A stretch of 64,000 bases of DNA from Bacteroidota bacterium (GTDB taxonomy: Bacteria; Bacteroidota; Bacteroidia; Chitinophagales; Chitinophagaceae): assembly GCA_023423405.1 (NCBI GenBank), contig JAFAFR010000032.1:181334-245333 (forward strand). Reading direction: 5' to 3'. This document shows, piece by piece, positions 26,401-33,680 of the stretch. The notes under the pieces were generated by a model that saw nothing but the letters and a program-made list of their open reading frames with translations, ran no database searches and was not told where the DNA came from. Position 1 is the first letter of the stretch; every line of letters begins with the position of its first letter. Both the position numbers and the translations under genes were made by a program.

Positions 26401-26438
26401 AGAACAGCGGACAGGCAAAACAATCGGTTCAGGTTCAT
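23418..26438 (-). CDS. PVC-type beta-propeller lipoprotein with C-terminal cytochrome c domain
   Basis: This 1006-aa periplasmic lipoprotein has signal peptide lipobox LLSC at about 16-19, followed by NQPGGEAG. Residues about 50-400 form a membrane-bound-dehydrogenase-type beta-propeller (VTPFASEPMLQNPTNMDVDD, DWYDPGVGGHAAGDQVRG). Residues about 430-850 look like HEAT-type helical repeats. The last 130 residues hold a monohaem cytochrome c with haem motif CGLCH and a closing MANLLAFLETLK. This architecture is common in Planctomycetes and Bacteroidota and is thought to oxidise sugars or related alcohols. The substrate is unknown. The ATG start gives an intact lipoprotein signal. It is divergent from the DUF2130 gene. 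Confidence 0.85.
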   Translation of the reverse strand: MNLNRLFCLSAVLFLLLSCNQPGGEAGQRPSADTLTEAEKHLPQNALRGLLVAEGLEVTPFASEPMLQNPTNMDVDDKGRVWVTEAYNYRPAINGNPTNALGDRIMILEDTNGDGHADTAKVFYQGPELNAPLGIAVLGSRVIISQSPYVWAFYDDNGDDKADRKEILFQGIGGEQHDHGVHAFSFGPDGKLYFNMGNEARTLRDAKGKVLLDGRKYKQGLTLRCNPDGSGLEVLAENFRNPYEVAVDSYGGLWQSDNDDDGNRGTRINYVMPHGQYGYTDEMTGAGWQSSRTNMEDSIPFRHWHLNDPGAVPNLLQTGAGSPTGMVIYEGDLFPQRFYGQMIHCDAGPNVVRAYRVQPQGAGFTAAIENILKGDDDPWFRPADISVAPDGSLMVADWYDPGVGGHAAGDQVRGRIYRVAPRGSRYTVPARNYGSDTGALQALFSPNLATRYLAFTALQKRPGSDKLLYEYWSNHANPARLRARVFWLCLRLGESHPRTYFEEAIRDTAEAIRIMALRAAAQEKDYLDVVMEKAIQDPSPAVRREAALALWSCKSPEAAAWWTALAKGYDGSDRWYLEALGIGAAGQWDAFFGYWLQSVRDPLSTPAGRDIVWRARSSKAIPYLAQLAADERQPLKDRLRYFRAFDFQTGTAKHAPLLRMLETSQDPALQKLVLHALDISAVQHSPLALKALNQVLDSANDSPEFIELTGRYGLKTRNAQLLQMALGHSTEPLGRDAAGLLLRQGGEQLVWQELAKGDSVKTRALLSSLAGVGTTVSLDILQRLMFNKGADSSLRRTAADKLGRSWSGEERVLDLLRSKKVPAFLVPDLVHSVSGAWRGSIREEADAYLPDAGKTKESVQAPTMADLAALKGAAAAGREIFNRSCGLCHKAGKEGFDFGPALTQIGSKLPPEALLDAIVHPSAGISFGYEGWELTMKDGSTISGILASKTETDLDIRFPGGSQKQVKTSEVKTMTQLKKSMMTEGLYSTLSNQDMANLLAFLETLK

Positions 26439-26636
26439 TTTCGTTTGCAGTTATTCGTTAGATGCAGGCAGACCCGGCTCATCCCGTTGCTTCACCACGC
26501 CCCCGGGTACCGGCTCCGGTTATAAATGTCAATGTAACGATTTTTCGGCACCGGCTACGGACCAGGGGCAAAACCAGGCGGGTTGCGCCTCCCAACAACG
26601 GAAGCGGTAAAACTGAAAACTTCTTTAATTTGCCCC

Positions 26637-27878
26637 ATGCCCACGAACATAAAATGTCCCAATTGCGGCCATGAATTCCCGCTGGAAGAAGCGCTGAACG
26701 ATGAGCTGAAAGAAGCCATCGAAAAGGAGAAGCAGGAACTGCGCCAGCAGATGATCGATTATAAAAAGAACAAGGAGGACGAAATCCGCCGCAAGGAGGA
26801 GCAGTTCCAGGTGCAGTTGCAGGCAGAGCTGAAAAAGCAGAACCAGCAACTGGAGGAAAGCATCCGGCGCAGCACCCAGGCCGATTTCGAAAACCGCCTG
26901 CAACTGCTTACCCAGGCCAACCGCGACAACGAGGAAAAACTGAAGCTCGCCCGGCAGAAAGAGCTGGACTACCTGCGCCTGGAACAGGAACTGAAGAACC
27001 GGGAAGCAGAACTGGACATCGAGCTTCAGAAAAAGCTCCAGGCCGAACGCAGCAAACTTTCCGAAGAACTGCGCAAACTGGAGGAACAGAAAATGGCTGC
27101 ACGCGAAAACGAATTCCAATTGCGCCTGCGCGAACTGGAAAAACAACTGGAGGACCAGAAAAAGCTGGCGGAAGAAATGAAACGCCGCGCCGAACAGGGA
27201 AGCATGCAACTGCAGGGCGAGGTGCAGGAACTGGTGCTGGAAGAACTGCTGCGCAACAGCTTCCCCTTCGACCTGGTAACAGAAGTGGGCAAGGGCGTGC
27301 GCGGGGCCGACTGCATTCTTACCGTCCGCAACCAGTTCGGCCAGGAATGCGGCCGCATCATTTTTGAAAGCAAGCGGGCCAAAAATTTTTCGCGCGACTG
27401 GATTGAAAAACTAAAAGCTGATATGCGCAGCCAGGGCGTGGATATTGCCGTGCTGGTAACGCAGGTGCTGCCCGACGACATGCCGCAGTTCGGGCAGAAG
27501 GAAGGGCTTTGGATCTGCCCCTTCCACGAAGTGAAGGCCCTGGTCACCGTGCTGCGCGACGGCATCCTCCGCGTCTTCAACGCCAGTCGCAGCCAGGAGA
27601 ACAAGGGCGATAAAATGAACATGCTCTACGACTATCTTACCAGCAACGAATTCAGCGAACAGTGGAAAGCGATACGCGAAGGGTTCATGAGCATGAAGCT
27701 CTCCATCCAGCGCGAAAGGGACGCCATGGAGAAGCTCTGGAAGGCCCGGGAAAAACAACTGGAAAAAGTATTGCTCAACGCGGCGCACGTGCGGGGAAGC
27801 ATTGAAGGGATCGCCGGCAGCGATGTGATCAGCATGCCCCTGCTCGAAAATGAAAACGACGACAGCGAGGAGCCTTAA
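26637..27878 (+). CDS. DUF2130 coiled-coil protein, possible PD-(D/E)XK-type nuclease
   Basis: This 413-aa cytosolic protein starts at the ATG at 26637 (MPTNIKCPNCGHEF). It has an N-terminal zinc-ribbon-like CPNC, a very long Glu/Lys/Gln-rich coiled coil at about 25-195, then the DUF2130 domain at about 200-400. Within that domain, GADCILTV followed about 20 residues later by IIFESKRA gives the D...ExK spacing of PD-(D/E)XK nucleases. That relation is my inference from the motif. The family has no established function. A bidirectional terminator follows at 27948-27981. Confidence 0.8.
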   Translation: MPTNIKCPNCGHEFPLEEALNDELKEAIEKEKQELRQQMIDYKKNKEDEIRRKEEQFQVQLQAELKKQNQQLEESIRRSTQADFENRLQLLTQANRDNEEKLKLARQKELDYLRLEQELKNREAELDIELQKKLQAERSKLSEELRKLEEQKMAARENEFQLRLRELEKQLEDQKKLAEEMKRRAEQGSMQLQGEVQELVLEELLRNSFPFDLVTEVGKGVRGADCILTVRNQFGQECGRIIFESKRAKNFSRDWIEKLKADMRSQGVDIAVLVTQVLPDDMPQFGQKEGLWICPFHEVKALVTVLRDGILRVFNASRSQENKGDKMNMLYDYLTSNEFSEQWKAIREGFMSMKLSIQRERDAMEKLWKAREKQLEKVLLNAAHVRGSIEGIAGSDVISMPLLENENDDSEEP

Positions 27879-27947
27879 GCAGGCGATGAATACCGGCAAA
27901 GAACCGTGAGCAAGAGAAGCGTCGCAGCCAGGCGACGGGGTAGCATG

Positions 27948-27981
27948 AAAAAGTCCCGCACAAGGCGGGACCAATTTTTTT
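27948..27981. terminator. Bidirectional intrinsic terminator
   Basis: A perfect 7-bp stem GTCCCGC/GCGGGAC (27953-27959 and 27965-27971) is flanked by seven Ts on the plus side (27975-27981) and five Ts on the minus side (27952-27948). It can end the DUF2130 transcript on the plus strand and the candidate small RNA on the minus strand. Confidence 0.8.
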
Positions 27982-28118
27982 CCGGGACGATTACTGGTTT
28001 TCCAGGGATTGGATCATTTCATACCTGCTGTTTCGATAAGGACTGCTGATTCATCGTGTTTCTGTTCTGGACCCGGATTTGGACTGCGATTTCAAAGGGA
28101 TTGGATTTCTTCGTTTGC
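27948..28118 (-). ncRNA. Candidate small RNA, copy A (about 170 nt)
   Basis: This unit on the minus strand begins near TTTGTATCAG (28127-28118), preceded by a -7-like CAAATTTG, and ends at the terminator at 27948-27971. It shares collinear blocks with copy B at 28524-28737: TTTGTATCAG, AAACGAAGAAATCC, CCCTTTGAAAT followed by GTCCAAATCC, CGAAACAGCAG, and a closing hairpin with T-tract. Reading frames do not align between copies (the shared start block is read in different frames), which favours RNA over peptide. A 29-codon ORF in copy A is not conserved in copy B. The exact 5' end is a guess. Confidence 0.5.
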
Positions 28119-28205
28119 TGATACAAATTTGTAAAATCATTTCCGGTGCCTCAAATTCATTCGTTCACCGGACGAAAACTTTCGATAATTGGTAAAATAA
28201 AAAGG

Positions 28206-28490
28206 ATGAAGCCATCAGCATTTATCGCCAGTACCGAAGCACTCCAAATGCCGGAAGGGCTTGATGTATACCAGCAGGCGATCTGGCATGCGGGTACCGG
28301 GCATTGGGAAAAAGCCCATCAACTCATACAGGACCTGCCCGATAAAAAAGCGGCGCATATCCACGCCTACCTGCACCGCGAAGAAGGCGACCAGTGGAAC
28401 GCGGAATACTGGTATGCCAAAGCCGGCCAGCCCGTTCCCAACACCAGCCTGCGCGAAGAATGGGAAGCGCTTGTGAAGACCTATTGCTGA
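28206..28490 (+). CDS. Conserved-looking small cytosolic protein (94 aa), unknown function
   Basis: It starts at the ATG at 28206 (MKPSAFIASTEALQMPEG). The acidic, Trp/His-rich sequence contains IWHAGTGHWEKAHQLIQDLPD and HAYLHREEGDQWNAEYWYAKAG, which suggests paired helices like a short TPR or Sel1-type repeat. There is no signal peptide or membrane helix. I do not recognise a named family. It sits between the two candidate small RNA copies, divergent from copy A and convergent with copy B, which is an unusual setting. Codon use and GC look like the neighbours, so it is probably a real gene. Confidence 0.65.
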   Translation: MKPSAFIASTEALQMPEGLDVYQQAIWHAGTGHWEKAHQLIQDLPDKKAAHIHAYLHREEGDQWNAEYWYAKAGQPVPNTSLREEWEALVKTYC

Positions 28491-28523
28491 AAATGCCTGT
28501 TGCCGAATCCGTTTAAATACAGA

Positions 28524-28737
28524 AAAACAAAAAGGCCGCACGAGGCGACCTTTCAATGTTTTGCGATACGAAACTCAACCCTGGCTTTCAAAGGATGGTT
28601 GTAGAGTATCTGCTGTTTCGTTCAAAGGATGATGGATGGATGGATGGTTTCAATGGATCTGGACATGCATTTCAAGGGAATCGGATCGGGATTTTCTTCG
28701 GTTTGGATCTTGGCTTTCAGTAGGATAAGCGGCTTTC
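28524..28737 (-). ncRNA. Candidate small RNA, copy B (about 210 nt)
   Basis: This is a minus-strand unit homologous to copy A. It opens at TTTGTATCAG (28746-28737) after a -7-like CATCTTTG. Shared blocks follow: AAACCGAAGAAAATCC, CCCTTGAAAT with GTCCAGATCC, CGAAACAGCAGATAC, CCTTTGAAAGCCAG. It ends in a hairpin with T-tracts. It is longer than copy A because of an insertion that includes a CATC tetranucleotide repeat (28631-28647). The terminator stem pairs fully only in the minus-strand RNA, through a U-G wobble, which supports this direction. The minus-strand gene upstream has its own terminator at 28866-28890, so this is not simply its 3' UTR. Confidence 0.5.
28527..28553 (-). terminator. 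Intrinsic terminator of small RNA copy B
   Basis: The stem is AAAGGTCGC/GCGGCCTTT on the minus strand (28553-28545 and 28539-28531) with a 5-nt loop, followed by TTTTTG and more Ts. The one non-Watson-Crick position is a U-G wobble on this strand but a C-A mismatch on the other. Confidence 0.7.
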
Positions 28738-28865
28738 TGATACAAAGATGCAACACCCGGCGGCGCACAACGAATGTCTTCGATCAATTGCCCGGCAGCT
28801 TCGATTTTTGGCTCCTTTCCGCCGGTGAGGCCCATTCCCGGCGGGCATCTTCGCCGCCGGTTAAC

Positions 28866-28890
28866 AAAAAAGCCACCGGCTGGCGGTGGC
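28866..28890 (-). terminator. Intrinsic terminator of the 199-aa secreted protein gene
   Basis: The stem is GCCACCG/CGGTGGC (28890-28884 with 28878-28872) with a 5-nt loop, followed on the minus strand by TTTTTT. It lies about 20 bp after the stop of the gene at 28913-29512. Confidence 0.75.
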
Positions 28891-28912
28891 TCCTTAGTCC
28901 CCAAAGGGATTA

Positions 28913-29512
28913 TCAATGCGATCTTGATTTAACGAATCCGCCCAGGCTCATGCCGGCAACCTTATACGCTTCCATGATCCGCTGGCCGTTGTCGAAATCG
29001 TTGTCGAACCAGGCGCCACCGGGACTTTTATCGATGGTGATCTTGGCAAGGACTTTCGACTTATTGGCTGTTTCCACTACCAACGCTTCGAGGTTGATCT
29101 CCGCATTCTTCCGGTAGGCTACGATATTGAAACCGGGCTCAGTGAAAGTGGTATGCACAATAATGGTGTATTTGGCAGAAGCCAACGGGCCTCCGGTCAT
29201 GCCGCTGAAAGTATTGAAGTTCTGTATAAACATAGGCTCAAAGCGGGTTTGCCGGTCGTCCTGCCAGGCTTTTACCCAATTGTCGCCCTTGCCTGCTTCC
29301 TTCTTGTTGTAGTCGGTCTGCTTTTTCTTCACGTATTCTTCTTCCGACATTTTTCCCACCCGCATATTGGAATAGTCAAATTCGAGATTGATCTCTTTTT
29401 CATTGGCCAGGACCTTCAGATCCCCTTCGGCCAGGTTGATGCGCTGGGCCTGTACGGCGCCAATTGTCAGGCTGAATACGGCCAGGAACAGGGCTTTTAG
29501 GTGCTTGTTCAT
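28913..29512 (-). CDS. Secreted protein of unknown function (199 aa)
   Basis: Residues 1-22 are a clear Sec signal peptide (MNKHLKALFLAVFSLTIGAV, cleavage near VQA), so the mature protein is periplasmic or exported. The body alternates beta-strand-like segments (INLEFDYSNMRVG, KYTIIVHTTFTEPGF) with a charged region EEEYVKKKQTDYNKKEAGKG, and ends MSLGGFVKSRSH. It lacks cysteines in the mature part and catalytic motifs I recognise. I cannot name a family. The ATG start is fixed by the signal peptide. It is a monocistronic gene with its own terminator downstream. Confidence 0.75.
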   Translation of the reverse strand: MNKHLKALFLAVFSLTIGAVQAQRINLAEGDLKVLANEKEINLEFDYSNMRVGKMSEEEYVKKKQTDYNKKEAGKGDNWVKAWQDDRQTRFEPMFIQNFNTFSGMTGGPLASAKYTIIVHTTFTEPGFNIVAYRKNAEINLEALVVETANKSKVLAKITIDKSPGGAWFDNDFDNGQRIMEAYKVAGMSLGGFVKSRSH

Positions 29513-29615
29513 GTTACTGTTTTGTTTTATATAATAAAGCTAGCAAATAAGCCGCGCAGTGAAGAAAAGAATCCGGCAAAATACCCTTTTACCTGAATGA
29601 ATTGAGGGAAGCGGC

Positions 29616-30254
29616 TCAGGTAACCACGTAGGCCAGTACCAGCGGGCTGAAGATGCGGGCCTGCACTTCCAGGTTCCAGCCCCCTTCCTTGCCAAAGAAA
29701 TAAGGCAGGCGCATCCATTCCGTAGGATTCAGGCTGGGCCTGCCGTTGAGCTGCATGTGTTCCCTGAAATCAACTTTCCCGGCGCCATACCATTTGAAAA
29801 GCGCTTCCTTCGCACTCCAGATAACCGTGGTCAGTTCCAGGCGGAGCTGGTCGAACAATTCCCAGTTGCGCAGGAATTCTTTTTCTCCTTCGGCCAGGAA
29901 TTTCGCGGAGATCCTTTCAATACGCGGCGTGATCAGTTCAATATCGATGCCCACCCGCGAAATGCTGCTGGCGATGGCAGCCGCAAAATTTCCACTGTGC
30001 GATATGGAAAAATGATAATGCTCACCCGGGAGAAAGGGCTTTTTGGTATCGGCAACCTGAATTTCTTCCAGCGGGAAATCGGGAAACAATACCCGCAGCA
30101 GGTATCTGCCGGCCAGGTGCTGCAGGCGCTTGTAGGGATGGGTTACGTCCTGTTTCAGGGGTACTTCTTCCAGGAAAAAATCCTCGGGTTCTTCAATCCG
30201 CCAAACAGCCAGCCGGGTATGCTGGTTGATATTATGTTGATAAAATAAGGCCAA
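29616..30254 (-). CDS. 4'-phosphopantetheinyl transferase superfamily protein
   Basis: This enzyme transfers 4'-phosphopantetheine from CoA to a serine of acyl or peptidyl carrier proteins. The Sfp-like motifs are present: VGIDIELI (metal-binding Asp and Glu) and WSAKEALFKWYG (catalytic Glu/Lys helix). I chose the TTG at 30254 as start, giving about 212 aa beginning MALFYQHNINQHTRLAVW. The open frame reaches another TTG at 30311, but its extra 19 residues (VNGVPPGTRC...) look unlike the family and would leave only 20 bp to the divergent dcd gene. No polyketide or peptide synthetase cluster is nearby, so a fatty-acid carrier protein is the likely target. Confidence 0.85.
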   Translation of the reverse strand: MALFYQHNINQHTRLAVWRIEEPEDFFLEEVPLKQDVTHPYKRLQHLAGRYLLRVLFPDFPLEEIQVADTKKPFLPGEHYHFSISHSGNFAAAIASSISRVGIDIELITPRIERISAKFLAEGEKEFLRNWELFDQLRLELTTVIWSAKEALFKWYGAGKVDFREHMQLNGRPSLNPTEWMRLPYFFGKEGGWNLEVQARIFSPLVLAYVVT

Positions 30255-30331
30255 GGTTGCGATTTTGCTGGTAACATTGCAGCGCGTGCCCGGAGGCACA
30301 CCGTTCACCAAATATAAACGAAGCCAAGCAC

Positions 30332-30868
30332 ATGATTCTGTCTGATAAAAGGATACTGGAAGAAATGGAAAAAGGCACCATCCTGATCGAACCTTTTAAC
30401 CGCGAAAGCCTGGGCAGTAATTCCTACGACGTACGGCTCGGAAAATGGCTGGCCACTTATAAAGAACACATCCTGGATGCGCGCAAACACAACCAGATAG
30501 AGTATTTCGAGATCCCGGAAGAAGGGTTTGTGCTTTACCCGCATATTTTTTACCTGGGTGCAACCCTGGAGTATACGGAAACCCATGCCCATGTTCCCTT
30601 CCTGGAAGGGAAAAGCAGCACGGGCCGTTTGGGGATCGATATCCATGCCACGGCGGGCAAGGGCGATGTCGGTTTTTGCGGCAACTGGACCCTCGAGATT
30701 TCCGTGAAGCAACCAGTAAAAGTGTACAGGGGCATGCCTGTTGGCCAGCTCATCTATTTTCCCGTGGAAGGCGAGATCGAAACAAAGTACAACCAGAAAA
30801 AGAACGCCAAATACAGCGGGCAGCCCGACAAACCCATCGAGTCCATGATGTGGAAGAACAGTTTCTGA
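30332..30868 (+). CDS. dcd: dCTP deaminase
   Basis: This 178-aa enzyme deaminates dCTP to dUTP and ammonia, the main feeder of thymidylate synthesis in many bacteria. Family features are the N-terminal MILSDKRILEEMEKG, the substrate loop SLGSNSYDVRLG, and the core GKSSTGRLGIDIHATAGKGD followed by NWTLEISV, whose Glu is in the position of the catalytic glutamate. Length is usual for the Bacteroidota branch. It acts as a trimer in the cytosol. The ATG start aligns with the family. It is divergent from the phosphopantetheinyl transferase, and its stop lies one base from the end of the convergent DUF3810 gene. Confidence 0.93.
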   Translation: MILSDKRILEEMEKGTILIEPFNRESLGSNSYDVRLGKWLATYKEHILDARKHNQIEYFEIPEEGFVLYPHIFYLGATLEYTETHAHVPFLEGKSSTGRLGIDIHATAGKGDVGFCGNWTLEISVKQPVKVYRGMPVGQLIYFPVEGEIETKYNQKKNAKYSGQPDKPIESMMWKNSF

Positions 30869-30869
30869 G

Positions 30870-31949
30870 TTATTGCTGTTTTCTTTTTCTTTCCAGCGCA
30901 ATTACCATTCCCACTACCTGGTTGTAGCTCATCATGCCACCAGGTTGCTGGTTGGCCCGAAGGTATTGGGCATATAACAAACGGATGGCCGGCTCCAGGT
31001 AACCCTGGTGCCGCAGGTTGAATGCCCGCAGGTCGATGATGTCTTTTTTCACCGCCGGGCTCAGTTGCGCCGCCACCGCCTGCGCCCTTACCGAATCGCG
31101 CCGGTAGAGATCCGATATCGCGTAGAGGTAAAGATCGAAGGCTGCACTGTAACGGAAAGCGGCATTGGCCGACTGGGACGCGGTGAGGTAGCCGGCAAAA
31201 TTTGCTTCGTTCTCTTTCGCATAACCCATCTGGTGGCCAATTTCATGACAGGTGGTGAAGGGCTGTACAAAAACCGGCACCGTTGTATTCACCTGGGCCT
31301 CGCCCGTAAAGGGATTGTAATAACCCGTGAAGCCCAGGTAATTCCCCAAATAACTAAACAGCGATGGTTTCACGGAACGACCGCCATAGCGCAGAAAAAC
31401 ACCTTCGCCGTCAGGTGCACGGTAAGATTCAAAGGCGTTCCGGAAAAGATATTTTTTACGTTTAAGGGAGGCGCGCTCCGCTTCCGAAAGCGGTTGGTAG
31501 TGGTTCATCTCTTCCACCATTTTAACGGTGAGGCTGTCGAGCTCCGTCGTGGTATAGGGCTTCAATTCCAGCTTTGCCTGGTGGGCGATGCCGAGGCGGT
31601 TGTAGTTGAGTCCCCAGAAGAGATTGAAGATGATATAGATCCAGAGCCAGGCCCGCATAACGCGGAGGCCTGACCGAAGTATCCATTGTCCGTTCACCTG
31701 CTTTCTCCACAATGCCCGGCCGCCCCTGTAAAGGGTATGGATCAGCCAGAAGCCCACCACCACGTAGAGGATATCGCCCACGCTGAATGGGAGCCAGCCG
31801 AAAAGCCAGCGTTGTGCGCGGGAGATAAAAGGATAGGCGCCGGTTGAATAATATTTTTCAACTGCGGCAGGAAAAGCGGCAAAGAGGCGGATCAGTATTA
31901 CCGCCAGGAGCAGCAATATCCATCCGGCACGGGAATTCAATCGGCGCAT
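30870..31949 (-). CDS. DUF3810 membrane protein with HExxH-type metalloprotease motif
   Basis: This 359-aa protein starts at the ATG at 31949 (MRRLNSRAGWILLLL). The longer frame upstream is only the shadow of the divergent carboxylase gene. There are three N-terminal membrane helices within about residues 8-120, then a soluble domain with TCHEIGHQMGYAKENEANF at about 265. HEIGH is a zinc-binding HExxH and the downstream Glu is in a plausible third-ligand position. DUF3810 is therefore a probable membrane-anchored zinc peptidase, though no activity is established. It is convergent with dcd (1 bp apart) and divergent from the acyl-CoA carboxylase gene (91 bp). Confidence 0.82.
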   Translation of the reverse strand: MRRLNSRAGWILLLLAVILIRLFAAFPAAVEKYYSTGAYPFISRAQRWLFGWLPFSVGDILYVVVGFWLIHTLYRGGRALWRKQVNGQWILRSGLRVMRAWLWIYIIFNLFWGLNYNRLGIAHQAKLELKPYTTTELDSLTVKMVEEMNHYQPLSEAERASLKRKKYLFRNAFESYRAPDGEGVFLRYGGRSVKPSLFSYLGNYLGFTGYYNPFTGEAQVNTTVPVFVQPFTTCHEIGHQMGYAKENEANFAGYLTASQSANAAFRYSAAFDLYLYAISDLYRRDSVRAQAVAAQLSPAVKKDIIDLRAFNLRHQGYLEPAIRLLYAQYLRANQQPGGMMSYNQVVGMVIALERKRKQQ

Positions 31950-32040
31950 GGCTGGTTGGTTCGAGGTAAAACGTACCGCAATAATAGAATGTTCGGGGCA
32001 ATCGCCCAATAGCCTTATTTTGCAGCCATTAAGTTGCCGT

Positions 32041-33669
32041 ATGAACCTGGAAAAGAACCGCAACGAAGACGCCATGCGGCTGTCCCTCAGCGATATGCAG
32101 GGACGGCTCGGCACCATCTTCCTGGGCGGTGGCAAAAAAGCCATCGAGAAACAGCACGAAAAGAAAAAACTCACCGCACGCGAACGCATCCGCTACCTGC
32201 TCGACGATCCCGGCCAGTTCCTGGAGATCGGCGCCTTTGCCGGCTATGGCATGTATGCTGCGGAAGGAGGTTGTCCCGCAGGCGGCACGGTGGCCGGCAT
32301 CGGCACGGTGAGCGGGCGGCAGTGCGTGATCCTGGCCAACGACGCTACTGTAAAAGCAGGCGCCTGGTTCCCCATCACCGGTAAAAAAAACCTGCGCCTG
32401 CAGGAGATCGCCATGGAAAACCGCCTGCCGGTCATTTATCTGGTGGACAGCGCCGGCGTTTTTCTGCCCCTGCAGGATGAGATCTTCCCTGATAAGGAAC
32501 ACTTTGGCCGCATCTTCCGCAACAACGCGAAGATGAGCGCCATGGGCATTACCCAGATCGCCGCCGTGATGGGCCCCTGCGTGGCGGGAGGCGCCTATCT
32601 TCCCATCATGAGCGACGAAACCCTGATGGTGGAAGGCAATGGCTCCATCTTCCTGGCGGGACCCTACCTCGTAAAAGCGGCCATCGGTGAAGAAGTGGAT
32701 GCAGAAACCCTCGGCGGCGCCACCACGCACAATGCCATCAGCGGTATTGCCGATTACCAGTTCGCAACGGAAGAGGCCTGCCTCGACCAGGTGAAAAGAA
32801 TCATCAGCCGCCTGGGGCATGCGCCCACAGCGGGTTTTGACCGCATCGCTCCTCTCCCGCCCCGCCTGCCGGCAGAAACCATTTATACAGTTTTCCCCGA
32901 AGGAAATGCAAAACCCTACGACGTAAGGGAACTGATCGCCTGCCTAACCGACGATTCGGCTTTTGACGAGTTCAAAGCCGCTTATGGCAAAACCATCGTG
33001 TGTGGGTATGCGAGAATTGACGGATGGTCCGTGGGCATTGTGGCCAACCAGCGCCTGGTGGTGAAAAGCAAAAAAGGCGAAATGCAACTGGGCGGCGTTA
33101 TCTACAACGACAGCGCCGATAAGGCCGCCCGTTTTATCCTCAACTGCAACCAGAAAAAAATTCCGCTGGTGTTTTTGCAGGATGTGACCGGCTTCATGGT
33201 AGGCAGCCGCAGCGAACATGCCGGCATCATTAAAGACGGCGCTAAAATGGTGAACGCCGTGGCCAATTCCGTGGTGCCCAAGATCACCATCATCACCGGC
33301 AACTCCTATGGCGCGGGCAATTATGCCATGTGCGGCAAAGCCTACGATCCCCGCTTCATTTTTGCCTGGCCTACGGCAAAGATTGCCGTGATGGGCGGCG
33401 ACCAGGCGGCAAAGACCCTGTTGCAGATTCAGGTGGCGGCGCTGAAGGCAAAAGGGCAGGAAATCAGTCCCGAAGAAGAGAACAAGCTTCTGGCGGATAT
33501 CCGTGGCCGTTATGAAACGCAGGCCAGCCCCTATTATGCCGCCGCCCGGCTTTGGGTGGACGCTCTCATCGATCCTGCAGCTACCAGGGACACCATCAGC
33601 GAATGCCTGCGTGCAGCTAACCAACAGGCACAACCGAATCCCTTGCAAACAGGCGTATTCCAGGTCTAA
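32041..33669 (+). CDS. Acyl-CoA carboxylase, carboxyltransferase (beta) subunit, methylcrotonyl-CoA-like
   Basis: This 542-aa protein starts at the ATG at 32041 (MNLEKNRNEDAMRLSL). Two crotonase-fold carboxyltransferase halves are visible. The N half has AGGTVAGIGTVSG-type and FGRIFRNNAKMSAMGITQI segments with GPCVAGGAYLPIMSDE. The C half has QDVTGFMVG and NSYGAGNYAMCGKAYDPRF. These resemble methylcrotonyl-CoA carboxylase beta more than propionyl-CoA carboxylase beta. The enzyme transfers carboxyl from biotin to an acyl-CoA and needs a biotin carboxylase/BCCP subunit that is not in this window. It is first in a tight operon: PhzF-like follows after 11 bp, then rnhA, GNAT and MFS. Confidence 0.88.
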   Translation: MNLEKNRNEDAMRLSLSDMQGRLGTIFLGGGKKAIEKQHEKKKLTARERIRYLLDDPGQFLEIGAFAGYGMYAAEGGCPAGGTVAGIGTVSGRQCVILANDATVKAGAWFPITGKKNLRLQEIAMENRLPVIYLVDSAGVFLPLQDEIFPDKEHFGRIFRNNAKMSAMGITQIAAVMGPCVAGGAYLPIMSDETLMVEGNGSIFLAGPYLVKAAIGEEVDAETLGGATTHNAISGIADYQFATEEACLDQVKRIISRLGHAPTAGFDRIAPLPPRLPAETIYTVFPEGNAKPYDVRELIACLTDDSAFDEFKAAYGKTIVCGYARIDGWSVGIVANQRLVVKSKKGEMQLGGVIYNDSADKAARFILNCNQKKIPLVFLQDVTGFMVGSRSEHAGIIKDGAKMVNAVANSVVPKITIITGNSYGAGNYAMCGKAYDPRFIFAWPTAKIAVMGGDQAAKTLLQIQVAALKAKGQEISPEEENKLLADIRGRYETQASPYYAAARLWVDALIDPAATRDTISECLRAANQQAQPNPLQTGVFQV

Positions 33670-33680
33670 ACAAACAGTTC

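Noticed and set aside
28631..28647. GATG tandem repeat as a possible phase-variation tract
   Set aside because: Only about four units and not inside or directly before a protein-coding start; it better explains the length difference between the two small RNA copies.
28650..28916. 88-aa minus-strand ORF covering small RNA copy B
   Set aside because: Its frame is not the one open in copy A, although the nucleotide blocks are shared, so coding conservation is not supported.
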